From Cupriavidus sp. WKF15 (GTDB lineage Bacteria > Pseudomonadota > Gammaproteobacteria > Burkholderiales > Burkholderiaceae), in contig NZ_CP119573.1 in assembly GCF_029278605.1 (NCBI RefSeq), forward strand, positions 1,860,001 through 1,924,000: a stretch of DNA of 64,000 bases. Reading direction: 5' to 3'. Positions within the stretch are counted from its first letter, which is position 1, and each line of letters begins with the position of its first letter. The notes beneath the pieces were generated by a model. It had not been told where the DNA came from. It saw nothing but the letters and a program-made list of their open reading frames with translations, and did not search any database. The position numbers were made by a program, and so were the translations under genes. Below are positions 44,422 through 52,596 of the stretch, in pieces.

Positions 44422-45821
44422 TGCAGCGCGACAGCGCATCGTATGGTCCCGCCGCGCTGGATCGGAACCCGGTGCCGGCGCCGGGCCGGCCGTGGCGCCT
44501 GGCAGCGGGTTTGCTCGCCGGCATGGGGGTGCTGTTCTTCTCTAGCTACGGCCTGGCCAACTGGCTGGCCAGCCAGCGCGCCGAGGTACCGTATTTCCAC
44601 TTCGGCTGGGAGCGCGGGATTCCGTTCGTGCCGTGGACCATCGTGCCGTACTGGTCGATCGACTTGCTCTATGGCATTTCGTTCTTCCTCTGGCCGACGC
44701 GCGCCGACCTGCTGAGCCACGCGAAGCGCCTGCTCGCGGCCCAACTCGTCTCGGTGGCATGCTTTGTCGCGTTTCCGCTGCGCTTTGCCTTTGCGCGCCC
44801 CGAAGCCGACGGGTTGCCAGGGCAGCTTTTCACGTTGCTCGGCGGCTTTGACAAGCCCTTCAATCAGGCGCCGTCGCTGCATATCAGCCTGCTCGTGATC
44901 CTCTGGGTTGCCTATGCCGCGCATCTGCGTGGCGGCTGGCGCTGGCTGCTGCATCTCTGGTTTGCGCTGATCGGCGTGTCGGTCCTGACGACCTACCAGC
45001 ACCACTTCATCGACATCCCGACCGGTTGGCTGGCCGGGTGGCTATGCGTATTCGCGTTTCCGCGGGAGCCAGCCGCGGCGGCCGGCTCGCCTGACGCCGG
45101 GCTTGCGCGCCGCTATGGGCTGGCGGCGGCGCTGCTGGCGCTGGCCTCGGTGGCGGCATTGAGCGTGTCGGTTGTGGCAAGTTTCCTGCTTGTGTGGGCG
45201 GCCATCGCGCTGGGCTGCGTGGCCATGATCTACCGTGCCGGCAAGCCGGGGGCATTCCAGAAGCGCGCGGACGGTACCCTCCCCATGTCGGCCTGGTGGG
45301 TGCTGTGGCCCTACGTGCTGGGCGCCTTCGCCAACTCGCGCTGGTGGACCCGGCGCCAGCCTGCCGTCAGCCGGCTGGCCGATGGCGTGTGGATCGGCCG
45401 TCTGCCTGGCGAAGCGGAGCTGCGCGATTCGGGGGCCGATGCCGTGCTCGACCTGACTGCGGAACTGCCGCGGCTGGTGACGGGCGTCGCTTACCGCTGC
45501 GTGCCCGTGCTGGACCTGACCGTGCCATCGCAGGCGCAATTGCAGGCCGGCGTCGAGATCATCGAGCGCTGGCGGCTGCAAGGGTGCACGGTGCTGGTCA
45601 GCTGCGCCCTTGGCTACTCGCGCAGTGCGCTGGTCGCGGCGGCCTGGCTGGGCGCGCACGCGCGCCTGCGTGATCCGCAGCAAGTGCTGGCCCGGTTGCG
45701 CCAAAGCCGTCCCGCCGTGGTGCTGGGCCCGCAGAGCGTTGCGGCATTGGCGCATTTCCTGCAAACCAACTCAGCCGATCCGCGGGATCCCGATACGCAA
45801 GGAGCCGCCCATGGTGACTGA
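44421..45821 (+). CDS. PAP2-type phosphatase fused to dual-specificity phosphatase, YnbD-like
   Basis: A 466-residue membrane protein. The N-terminal ~210 residues hold several helices and a PAP2/inositol-phosphorylceramide-synthase-like core with QAPSLHISLL and HHFIDIPTGW (two of the catalytic phosphatase motifs). More helices follow to about residue 310. The C-terminal ~150 residues are a cytoplasmic dual-specificity phosphatase with VSCALGYSRSA, the C-x5-R catalytic loop. This matches E. coli YnbD. The protein could remove a phosphate from a lipid head group on one or both sides of the membrane. The ATG at 44421 overlaps the upstream stop (TGATG). Confidence 0.87.
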   Translation: MQRDSASYGPAALDRNPVPAPGRPWRLAAGLLAGMGVLFFSSYGLANWLASQRAEVPYFHFGWERGIPFVPWTIVPYWSIDLLYGISFFLWPTRADLLSHAKRLLAAQLVSVACFVAFPLRFAFARPEADGLPGQLFTLLGGFDKPFNQAPSLHISLLVILWVAYAAHLRGGWRWLLHLWFALIGVSVLTTYQHHFIDIPTGWLAGWLCVFAFPREPAAAAGSPDAGLARRYGLAAALLALASVAALSVSVVASFLLVWAAIALGCVAMIYRAGKPGAFQKRADGTLPMSAWWVLWPYVLGAFANSRWWTRRQPAVSRLADGVWIGRLPGEAELRDSGADAVLDLTAELPRLVTGVAYRCVPVLDLTVPSQAQLQAGVEIIERWRLQGCTVLVSCALGYSRSALVAAAWLGAHARLRDPQQVLARLRQSRPAVVLGPQSVAALAHFLQTNSADPRDPDTQGAAHGD

Positions 45822-46263
45822 AGCCGATCCCCGTCCCGCGTCCGGCAGCGAGGCCTGGGTGGCGCGTATTACTGCTGCCGCCATGCACGCAGCCTCCCGG
45901 CTGAATGGCGCGGGCCTGGTCCTGGCCATGGCCAACCTGCTGCTTGCCGGACTGTTCGCGCCCGCTGCGCTGGTCTACCTGGTTCTCGGGCTGGTGGCGG
46001 CCCTCATTGGCGTGGCCCAGCTCTGGCTGCTGGTCCGTATCGAGCTGGACCGTCGCTTGTTCGAGGCGCTTGCGGTCGCGGCGGATGCCGCTGATCTGGA
46101 CGCACTCGACCAAGGGCTGGCCGCCCTCGGCTGGCAGGCGCCCGGGCGTGCGGGCCGCTCGCTGGCGGAGCGCTCGCGCGCGACGCTGCGCTTCCTGAAA
46201 TTTGCGGGTGCACTGACAGCGGCGCAGTTGCTGCTCGCGCTTCTTTTGCTGCTACTGAGATGA
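45811..46263 (+). CDS. Small membrane protein in lipid operon, unknown
   Basis: A 150-residue protein with two adjacent hydrophobic helices (about residues 33-75, GLVLAMANLLLAGLF then a second stretch), a soluble acidic middle, and a very leucine-rich final helix (ALTAAQLLLALLLLLLR). No family recognised. It overlaps the YnbD-like gene by 11 bases and sits 7 bp before the acyltransferase gene, with AAGGAGCC as ribosome site, so it belongs to the operon and may be an accessory or scaffold subunit. Confidence 0.8.
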   Translation: MVTEADPRPASGSEAWVARITAAAMHAASRLNGAGLVLAMANLLLAGLFAPAALVYLVLGLVAALIGVAQLWLLVRIELDRRLFEALAVAADAADLDALDQGLAALGWQAPGRAGRSLAERSRATLRFLKFAGALTAAQLLLALLLLLLR

Positions 46264-46270
46264 GTTCGCC

Positions 46271-46906
46271 ATGACCTGGCCTTCACGACTGGCGGCGCGC
46301 GCCATCATCCTGTTCGCGCAGGCGCTGACCGGCATGCAGGCGCGCTGGAACGGCTGCCTGCCCGCCGCGGTGCAGCGTGTCTACTTTGCCAACCACAGCA
46401 GCCATGGCGACTTCGTGCTGATCTGGGGCTGCCTGCCGCCGGACCTGCGCGCGGCGACGCGGCCCGTGGCCGGCGCGGACTATTGGGAAGCGTCGCCGGT
46501 GCGGCGCTTCATCGGGCGCGATGTCTTTCGTGCGCTGCTGATCGACCGCACCGGCGGGCGCGACGGCACCGCCCCTGACCCGGTGGCCCAGATGGAGCAG
46601 GCGCTGCGTGCCGGCGCCTCGCTGATCATCTTCCCTGAAGGCACGCGCAATACCACTGACGAGCGGCTGCTGCCGTTCAAGAGCGGCGTGTTCCATCTGG
46701 CGCGGGCGTGCCCGGACATCGAGTTCGTGCCGGTGTGGATCGACAATCTCAACCGTGTGATGCCGAAGGGCGAGGTCATCCCCGTGCCGCTGCTGTGCAC
46801 CGTAACCTTTGGCACGCCGCTGCGGCTGCAGCCCGAAGAAGCGAAAGAATCGTTCTTGTCCCGCTGCCGGCAGCAACTGCTCGCGCTGGCGCCGGCGCTG
46901 GAGTAA
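46271..46906 (+). CDS. PlsC-type 1-acylglycerol-3-phosphate acyltransferase
   Basis: A 211-residue acyltransferase of the lysophosphatidate family. The catalytic H-x4-D box is NHSSHGD and the substrate motif is FPEGTRN. It lacks the long hydrophobic N-terminus of housekeeping PlsC. Placed between the small membrane protein and the CdsA-like gene, it probably supplies phosphatidate, or acylates a lyso-intermediate, for the lipid built by this operon. Confidence 0.88.
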   Translation: MTWPSRLAARAIILFAQALTGMQARWNGCLPAAVQRVYFANHSSHGDFVLIWGCLPPDLRAATRPVAGADYWEASPVRRFIGRDVFRALLIDRTGGRDGTAPDPVAQMEQALRAGASLIIFPEGTRNTTDERLLPFKSGVFHLARACPDIEFVPVWIDNLNRVMPKGEVIPVPLLCTVTFGTPLRLQPEEAKESFLSRCRQQLLALAPALE

Positions 46907-46910
46907 AGCC

Positions 46911-47867
46911 ATGTCTAGTATCCAGGTTATCCACGAAACCCGCGTGCTGTTTGGCGGCGTGCTGTGCGTGCTGTTGCTGGCCTCGCTCGTGACCGCGCTG
47001 CTGCGCCGGCGCGTGGCGGGCGGCGCGCCCCACGCGGTTATCGACAACCTCGCGGCCCGGGTGTCGGCATGGTGGTGGATGGTGGCCATCCTCGGCATTG
47101 CCTTCGCCATGGGGCGCACGGCGATCATCGTCCTGTTCTGCCTGCTTTCGTTCTACGCGCTGCGAGAGTTCATTACGATCACCACGACCCGGCGCGGCGA
47201 CCATCGCGCCATCGTGGCCGCATTCTTCGTCTTCCTGCCGTGCCAGTACCTGCTCGTCTACATCAGCTGGTACGGGCTGTTCTCGATCTTCATCCCGGTC
47301 TATGCGTTCCTGATCCTGCCGATCCTCTCGGCGCTGTCTTCGGAAACCACGCGCTTTCTCGAACGCTGCGCGGGCGTGCAGTGGGCGGTGATGATCTGCG
47401 TGTTCTGCATCTCGCACGTCCCGGCGCTGCTCACGCTGCCGATTCCGGGCTACGAGGATCGCAACCTGCTGCTGATCGCATTCCTGGTGATCGTCGTGCA
47501 GGGCAGCGACGTGCTCCAGTATGTATGGGGCAAGCTGCTCGGCAAGCGCAAGATCGCGCCGTTGCTGTCGCCGTCGAAGACGGTCGAGGGCTTTGTGGGC
47601 GGCGTCGCCAGCGCGACGGCGCTGGGGGCATCGCTTTGGTGGATCACGCCTTACGGTTCACCCTGGAAGGCCGGTGCGATCGCGCTGGTCATCGCCCTGA
47701 TGGGGTTCCTGGGCGGCCTGGTCATGTCGGCGATCAAGCGCGACCGCGGCATCAAGGACTGGGGCCACATGATCGAGGGCCACGGCGGCATGCTGGACCG
47801 CCTGGACTCGGTGGTATTCGCCGCCCCGGTTTTCTTTCATCTCACGCGCTACTGGTGGGTGCCCTGA
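46911..47867 (+). CDS. CdsA-like phosphatidate cytidylyltransferase, YnbB-like
   Basis: A 318-residue membrane protein with about eight helices that makes CDP-diacylglycerol from CTP and phosphatidic acid. The family signature is spread over LSPSKTVEGFVGG and KRDRGIKDWGHMIEGHGG-MLDRLDS, with the metal-binding Asp residues kept. It is longer and distinct from housekeeping CdsA and resembles E. coli YnbB. It supplies the CDP-lipid used by the phosphatidyltransferase encoded first in the operon. It is the last gene; the convergent binding-protein gene follows 34 bp on. Confidence 0.9.
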   Translation: MSSIQVIHETRVLFGGVLCVLLLASLVTALLRRRVAGGAPHAVIDNLAARVSAWWWMVAILGIAFAMGRTAIIVLFCLLSFYALREFITITTTRRGDHRAIVAAFFVFLPCQYLLVYISWYGLFSIFIPVYAFLILPILSALSSETTRFLERCAGVQWAVMICVFCISHVPALLTLPIPGYEDRNLLLIAFLVIVVQGSDVLQYVWGKLLGKRKIAPLLSPSKTVEGFVGGVASATALGASLWWITPYGSPWKAGAIALVIALMGFLGGLVMSAIKRDRGIKDWGHMIEGHGGMLDRLDSVVFAAPVFFHLTRYWWVP

Positions 47868-47901
47868 GCGGCGCGAACGCGGAAGCAGGGCGGCGAGGGC
47901 C

Positions 47902-49077
47902 TTACTTGCCTGAGTCCTTCACGTCGGCAAACTTGTCGAACTCGATGTTGTACAGCTCGCTGCCACGCTTCTCCACCTTGCGGATGTAGACGGTCTGGAC
48001 GACGTCCCGCGTGGCCGGGTCGATCATGATCGGCCCGCGCGGGCTCATGATCTTCATGCCCTTGAGCGCGCCCAGGATCTTGTCGCCATCGGTCGCGCCG
48101 TTGGTCTGCTTCAGTGCCTCGTAGATGGCAGCCATGCCGTCATAGGCCGCGACAGCCATGAAGTTCGGGCGGCCCGCGCCGGGATTCGCAGCGGAATAGG
48201 CGCTCAGGAAAGCCTTGTTCTCGCGCGAGTCGTGCGCCATCGAATAGTGGAACGAGGTGATCACGCCTAGCGTCGCGTCGCCCATGGCGGGCAGCACGTG
48301 GTCATCGGTCAGGTCGCCGGTGGCGATCACGCGGATGCCGGCCTCGGCCAGCCCGCGCTCGCGGAAGCCCTTCATGAAGGCCACGCCCAGTTCGCCGGCG
48401 GGCAGGAACAGGAATACCGCCTCAGGCTTCGCGTCCTTGATGCGCTGGATGAACGGTGCGAACTCCGGGTTGCGCAGCGGCACGCGGATGGACTCGATCA
48501 CCTGTCCGCCGCCACCGATGAAGTTGGTCTTGAACGCGGTCTCCGCATCGATGCCGGGCGCGTAATCGGCGACCAGCGTGACCACCTTGCGCACATTGTT
48601 CTTCACGGCCCAGGTGGCCATGGGCGCGGAAATCTGCGGCAGCGTCATCGACACGCGCGCAATATAGTTCGACTTGGTGGTGATGACCGACGAGGCCGCG
48701 TTGAAGATCACCATCGGCTTCTTCGCCTGTTCCGCAACCGGCGCGACCGCCAGGGCCTCCGGCGTCAGGCCGAAGCCGGCCAGGATGTCGACCTTGTCGC
48801 GTACCACCAGCTCCTGCGCCAGGCGCTTGGCGACGTCGGGCACCGGTCCCGTGGTGTCCTTCATGATGACCTGCACCTTGCGGCCCGCCACGGTATCGCC
48901 ATGCAGCGACTGGTAGGCCTTCACGCCGGCTTCCATCTGCTTGCCGTAATCGGCGAAGCTGCCGGAAAAGGGCGCGATCAGGCCGATCCTGACGGGGTCG
49001 GCGGCCTGCGCCGCGGTCGACAGCAGGGCGAGGGCGCCGCAGGCCAGGATGGCGCGCTGCAACAGCGTGAAGGTCAT
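47902..49077 (-). CDS. Liv-type ABC transporter substrate-binding protein
   Basis: A 391-residue periplasmic binding protein of the Peripla_BP_6 (LivJ/K) type. Signal peptide ends near AQA; the mature protein opens DPVRIGLIAPFSGSFADYG, the standard family start, and contains GFGLTPEALAVAPVAEQ and IVATGDL-like IRVIATGDLTDDHVLPA. The C-terminus VQTVYIRKVEKRGSELYN is typical. It is alone on this strand (GGAGACCC before the ATG). It is the only Liv-type binding protein in the window and could serve the LivHMGF set 6 kb away. The ligand is unknown. Confidence 0.88.
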   Translation of the reverse strand: MTFTLLQRAILACGALALLSTAAQAADPVRIGLIAPFSGSFADYGKQMEAGVKAYQSLHGDTVAGRKVQVIMKDTTGPVPDVAKRLAQELVVRDKVDILAGFGLTPEALAVAPVAEQAKKPMVIFNAASSVITTKSNYIARVSMTLPQISAPMATWAVKNNVRKVVTLVADYAPGIDAETAFKTNFIGGGGQVIESIRVPLRNPEFAPFIQRIKDAKPEAVFLFLPAGELGVAFMKGFRERGLAEAGIRVIATGDLTDDHVLPAMGDATLGVITSFHYSMAHDSRENKAFLSAYSAANPGAGRPNFMAVAAYDGMAAIYEALKQTNGATDGDKILGALKGMKIMSPRGPIMIDPATRDVVQTVYIRKVEKRGSELYNIEFDKFADVKDSGK

Positions 49078-49197
49078 GGAGGGTCTCCTCGATAGGACGT
49101 GTGCGGCACTCGCGGCCGCATCGAGGAGGGAGTGTAGGAGGGCGCCCGGACCAAGGCAATCCCGATTGACACGGGTGCCCTGGCCCGGTTCAGACGG

Positions 49198-50559
49198 TCA
49201 GACGACGGTGGCGAGCGCCAGGGTCAGCAGCAGGGCGACCACCGAGATGAGGGTCTCGCAGACCGACCAGGTCTTGAAGGTCTGGGTCACGGTCATGTTG
49301 AAGTACTCCTTGACCAGCCAGAAGCCGCCGTCGTTCACGTGCGACAGGATCAGCGAGCCGGCGCCGGTGGTCAGCACCAGCAGTTCGGGGCGAGTTCCCG
49401 GCACGTTGGCGGCGATCGGGGCGACGATGCCGGCGGCGGTGGTCATGGCCACGGTGGCCGAACCGGTGGCGATGCGGATCATCACGGCCACCAGCCAGCC
49501 CAGCAGCAGCACCGAAACGTGGGCGTTGGTGGCCACGTCGACGATGGCATTGGACACGCCCGAGTCGCGCAGGATGCGGCCGAAGCCACCACCCGCGCCA
49601 ACCACCAGCGTGATGATGGCCGTAGGCGCCACGCACTCGTTGGTGAACTTGAGAATCGCCTCGCGGTTGAAGCCGCGTGCCTTGCCGAAGGTGTAGAAGC
49701 TCACCAGAGCGGCGATCAACAGCGCTATCACCGAGTTGCCGATCAGCTTGAGGAAATCGTTGGCGAAGGTCTTGGGCGTGGTGAACAGGTCGGCCCAGCT
49801 GCCGATCAGCATCAGGATCACGGGCAGCAGGATGGTGAACACCGTAATGCCGAAGCCGGGCAGCTGGTGCGAGGCCTTGACGCCTTCGTCTTCCTCGGTG
49901 AACTGCGTGGCCAGCGGGTTGACGTCGGGCAGCTTGACGTAGCGGTCCATCAGCTTGGCGAACAGCGGGCCGGCAATGGCCGCGGTCGGGATGCCCACGA
50001 TCAGCGCGTACATGATGGTCTTGCCGATATCCGCGCCGTATGCCGTCACGGCCAGGAGAGCGGCCGGGTGCGGCGGGATCAGGCCGTGGACGACCGACAG
50101 GCCGGCCACCATCGGGATGCCGACCAGCACCATCGACGTGCCGGTGCGCTTGGCGACGTTGAAGGCAATCGGGATCAGCAGCACGAAGCCGACTTCGAAG
50201 AAGACCGGCAGGCCGACGATAAAGGCGATGGTGACCATCGCCCAGTGCACGTTTTTCTCGCCGAAGAAATCGATCAGCGTGGTCGCGATGCGCTCGGCGC
50301 CGCCGGACTCGGCCATCATCTTGCCGAGCATGGTGCCGAGGCCGATCACCAGCGCGATATGGCCGAGGGTGCCGCCAACGCCGGCTTCGAACGACTTGAT
50401 GATGTCGCCCATCGGCATGCCCACGGCAAAGCCGAGCAGGACCGAGACGACTACCAGGGTGATGAAGGGGTTGAGCTTGAAGCGCGCGATCAGCACGACC
50501 AGGGCGATCACGGCGATCAGCGCGTACACCAACAGTGTGGTTCCGGTGACGGCACCCAT
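49198..50559 (-). CDS. GntP-family gluconate-type permease
   Basis: A 453-residue proton symporter of the GntP family with 12-14 helices. Family stretches are LGTMLGKMMAESGGAERIATT, HGLIPPHPAALLAV and SGVSNAIVDVATNAHVSV. GntP-type carriers import gluconate and related sugar acids or D-serine. It is the last gene of a leftward operon (RpiR regulator, deacylase, RidA, permease). With a KDG kinase and KDPG aldolase nearby, a sugar acid such as glucosaminate or its N-acetyl form is the likely cargo (inference). AGGAG precedes the ATG. Confidence 0.92.
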   Translation of the reverse strand: MGAVTGTTLLVYALIAVIALVVLIARFKLNPFITLVVVSVLLGFAVGMPMGDIIKSFEAGVGGTLGHIALVIGLGTMLGKMMAESGGAERIATTLIDFFGEKNVHWAMVTIAFIVGLPVFFEVGFVLLIPIAFNVAKRTGTSMVLVGIPMVAGLSVVHGLIPPHPAALLAVTAYGADIGKTIMYALIVGIPTAAIAGPLFAKLMDRYVKLPDVNPLATQFTEEDEGVKASHQLPGFGITVFTILLPVILMLIGSWADLFTTPKTFANDFLKLIGNSVIALLIAALVSFYTFGKARGFNREAILKFTNECVAPTAIITLVVGAGGGFGRILRDSGVSNAIVDVATNAHVSVLLLGWLVAVMIRIATGSATVAMTTAAGIVAPIAANVPGTRPELLVLTTGAGSLILSHVNDGGFWLVKEYFNMTVTQTFKTWSVCETLISVVALLLTLALATVV

Positions 50560-50699
50560 GTTGTCTCCTCTTGTGGAAAAAAAGCCGCTTTTGACGGCAA
50601 GGTTTGTAGTTCAGTTCATGTCCCGCCCGGGTCGCGGGCGGGGGATAATACAGTCAGGCAATCCGCTGACAGTCGGCTGACAAGCAGCAGGCGATCGGC

Positions 50700-51092
50700 T
50701 CAGGCCGCCGGCCTCTTGTAGGCAATGCAGTCCACTTCGACCTTGCAGTCCACCACCATGCTGGACTGCACGCAGGCACGGGCGGGCGGGTTGGCGCCGA
50801 AGTATTCCTTGAAGATCTTGTTGAACGAGGCGAAGTCGCGCGCATCGTCCAGCCAGACGCCGCAGCGCACCACGTGCTCGGGACCGTAGCCGGCCTCGGC
50901 CAGGATGGCCAGCACGTTCTTGATGGCCTGGTGGGTCTGCACGACGATGCCGCCGTCGACCAGTTCGCCGTTGACCATCGGCACCTGGCCGGAAACGTAG
51001 AGCCAGCCGTCGGCCGCCACCGCGCGGGCAAACGGCATGTGCTGGCCGCCCTGGCCGGTGCCGCCTTCTACGCCGAATCGCTTGATATCCAT
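50700..51092 (-). CDS. RidA/YjgF-family enamine/imine deaminase
   Basis: A 130-residue RidA-family protein. The Arg that anchors the substrate carboxylate is in VVRCGVWLDD and SMVVDCKVEVDCIAY is the family C-terminal strand pair. RidA proteins hydrolyse reactive enamines and imines released by PLP dehydratases. That fits the PLP deaminase in the facing operon. Start at 51092 with AGGAG 6 bases upstream; an ATG at 51119 is less likely. Confidence 0.9.
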   Translation of the reverse strand: MDIKRFGVEGGTGQGGQHMPFARAVAADGWLYVSGQVPMVNGELVDGGIVVQTHQAIKNVLAILAEAGYGPEHVVRCGVWLDDARDFASFNKIFKEYFGANPPARACVQSSMVVDCKVEVDCIAYKRPAA

Positions 51093-51128
51093 GAATACTC
51101 CTGAAATCGGGTGAAACAAAGAGGGAAG

Positions 51129-52592
51129 TCAGGCCGCGGGGCGGGCGCCGCGCGGCAGGAACCGGCCGGCGCGCACGCCGGTGGGCTGGCGCTGCTGCCA
51201 GGACAGCTCGCCGTTGACCCAGACCGCGGCAATGCCTTCGGCCGGTTGCATCGGATCGGTAAAGCTGGCCGCGTCACGGATGGTGTTGGCGTCGAACAGC
51301 ACCAGGTCGGCGCAATAGCCTTCACGCACGAAGCCGCGGCCGGCCAGGCCGAAGCGCTCGGCCGACATGCCGGTCATCTTGTTGACGGCGACGGCGAGCG
51401 GGAACAGCTCGCGATCGCGCGCATAGTGGCCGAGCACGCGCGGAAACGCGCCCCACAGGCGCGGATGCGGCAGCGGATCGTTGGGCAGGCCGTCCGAACC
51501 CACTACGGTGGCCGGGTGGCTCAGGATGCGGTCGACGTCGGCGTCTTCCATGCAGTGGTAGACGGCCCCGGCCGGCATCAGGCGGCGCGCGGCCTCATGC
51601 AGGTCGACCTGCCATTCGGCCGCGATCTCGGCCAGCAGGCGGCCGCCCATCTCGGGCGCGCCTTCGGACCAGGTCACCATGATGTCGAAGTCTCCGGTGA
51701 CCTGCTTGAGGTCCAGCGTCGACGAACTGGCGGTGTAGGGATAGCAGTCGCAGCCGACGGGCTGCCAGCGCTGCGCGCCATCGAGCGCATCGAGCACTTC
51801 GGTGCTGCGGCCCCAGTTGGGCACGCCGGCGCATTTCAGGTGCGAGATCACCACGGGCACGCGCGCGTGGCGGCCAATGCGGAACGCTTCGTCCATCGCG
51901 TCGAGGATCTCGGCGAACTCGCTGCGCAGGTGCGTGGCGTAGAGCGCCCCGGCATTGGCGAGCGGCTCGGCCAGGGCCAGTACTTCTTCAGTCGGGGCGC
52001 AAAAAGCGTTGGCATAGGCGAGGCCGGTTGAGAGCCCCAGCGCGCCATGCTGCAGCGCCTCTTCGAGTTGCGCGCGCATGGCGGCGATCTCCTCCGGCGT
52101 GGCGGCGCGGTCCAGGCGGTCCATCTGGTTGCTGCGCAGCGCGGTATGGCCGACCAGTGCCGCGACGTTGACGGCCGGCTGTGCGGCGTCGACGGCTTCC
52201 ACATACGAGCGGAAGTCCGGGTAGCGGAAGGCATCCGCATGCCCGAGCAGGTTCATCGGGTCGGGCGGATCGCCCGACAGCGTGACGGGCGCCGCGCTGA
52301 TGCCGCAGTTGCCGACGATCACGGTAGTGACGCCTTGCGAGAGCTTGGGCGTCATTTCAGGTTGGCGGACCACGTTGGTGTCGTCGTGCGTATGCACGTC
52401 GATGAAGCCAGGCGACAACACCAGGCCGTGGCCTTCCACCACGTGGGCGGCGGAGTCGGGATCGATGGCGCCGGCTTCGTCGATGCGCGCAATCAGGCCA
52501 TCGCGCAGCGCCACGTCGGCCATGCGGGCCGCGGCGCCCGAGCCGTCGAGCAGCGTCACGCAGCGGATCAGGGTATCGAACAGGTGTGGCAT
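51129..52592 (-). CDS. N-acyl-D-amino-acid deacylase (D-aminoacylase family)
   Basis: A 487-residue amidohydrolase of the D-aminoacylase type. Metal and catalytic sites visible: VLSPGFIDVHTHDDTN (HxH), the Cys-containing NCGISAAP loop (bridging ligand in this family), VISHLKCAGV, and the Asp in TVVGSDGLPNDP. It would remove an N-acyl group from an amine with D-type stereochemistry. In this cluster the obvious substrate is N-acetyl-D-glucosaminate, whose C2 amine is D-like; N-acyl-D-amino acids are the alternative. It lies 4 bp after the rpiR stop. Confidence 0.9.
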   Translation of the reverse strand: MPHLFDTLIRCVTLLDGSGAAARMADVALRDGLIARIDEAGAIDPDSAAHVVEGHGLVLSPGFIDVHTHDDTNVVRQPEMTPKLSQGVTTVIVGNCGISAAPVTLSGDPPDPMNLLGHADAFRYPDFRSYVEAVDAAQPAVNVAALVGHTALRSNQMDRLDRAATPEEIAAMRAQLEEALQHGALGLSTGLAYANAFCAPTEEVLALAEPLANAGALYATHLRSEFAEILDAMDEAFRIGRHARVPVVISHLKCAGVPNWGRSTEVLDALDGAQRWQPVGCDCYPYTASSSTLDLKQVTGDFDIMVTWSEGAPEMGGRLLAEIAAEWQVDLHEAARRLMPAGAVYHCMEDADVDRILSHPATVVGSDGLPNDPLPHPRLWGAFPRVLGHYARDRELFPLAVAVNKMTGMSAERFGLAGRGFVREGYCADLVLFDANTIRDAASFTDPMQPAEGIAAVWVNGELSWQQRQPTGVRAGRFLPRGARPAA

Positions 52593-52596
52593 AGGT

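Noticed and set aside
50622..50642. GC-rich hairpin (8-bp stem) between ridA and gntP
   Set aside because: No T tract on either strand. It could be an attenuator or mRNA-stability element in the operon, but there is no support beyond the stem.
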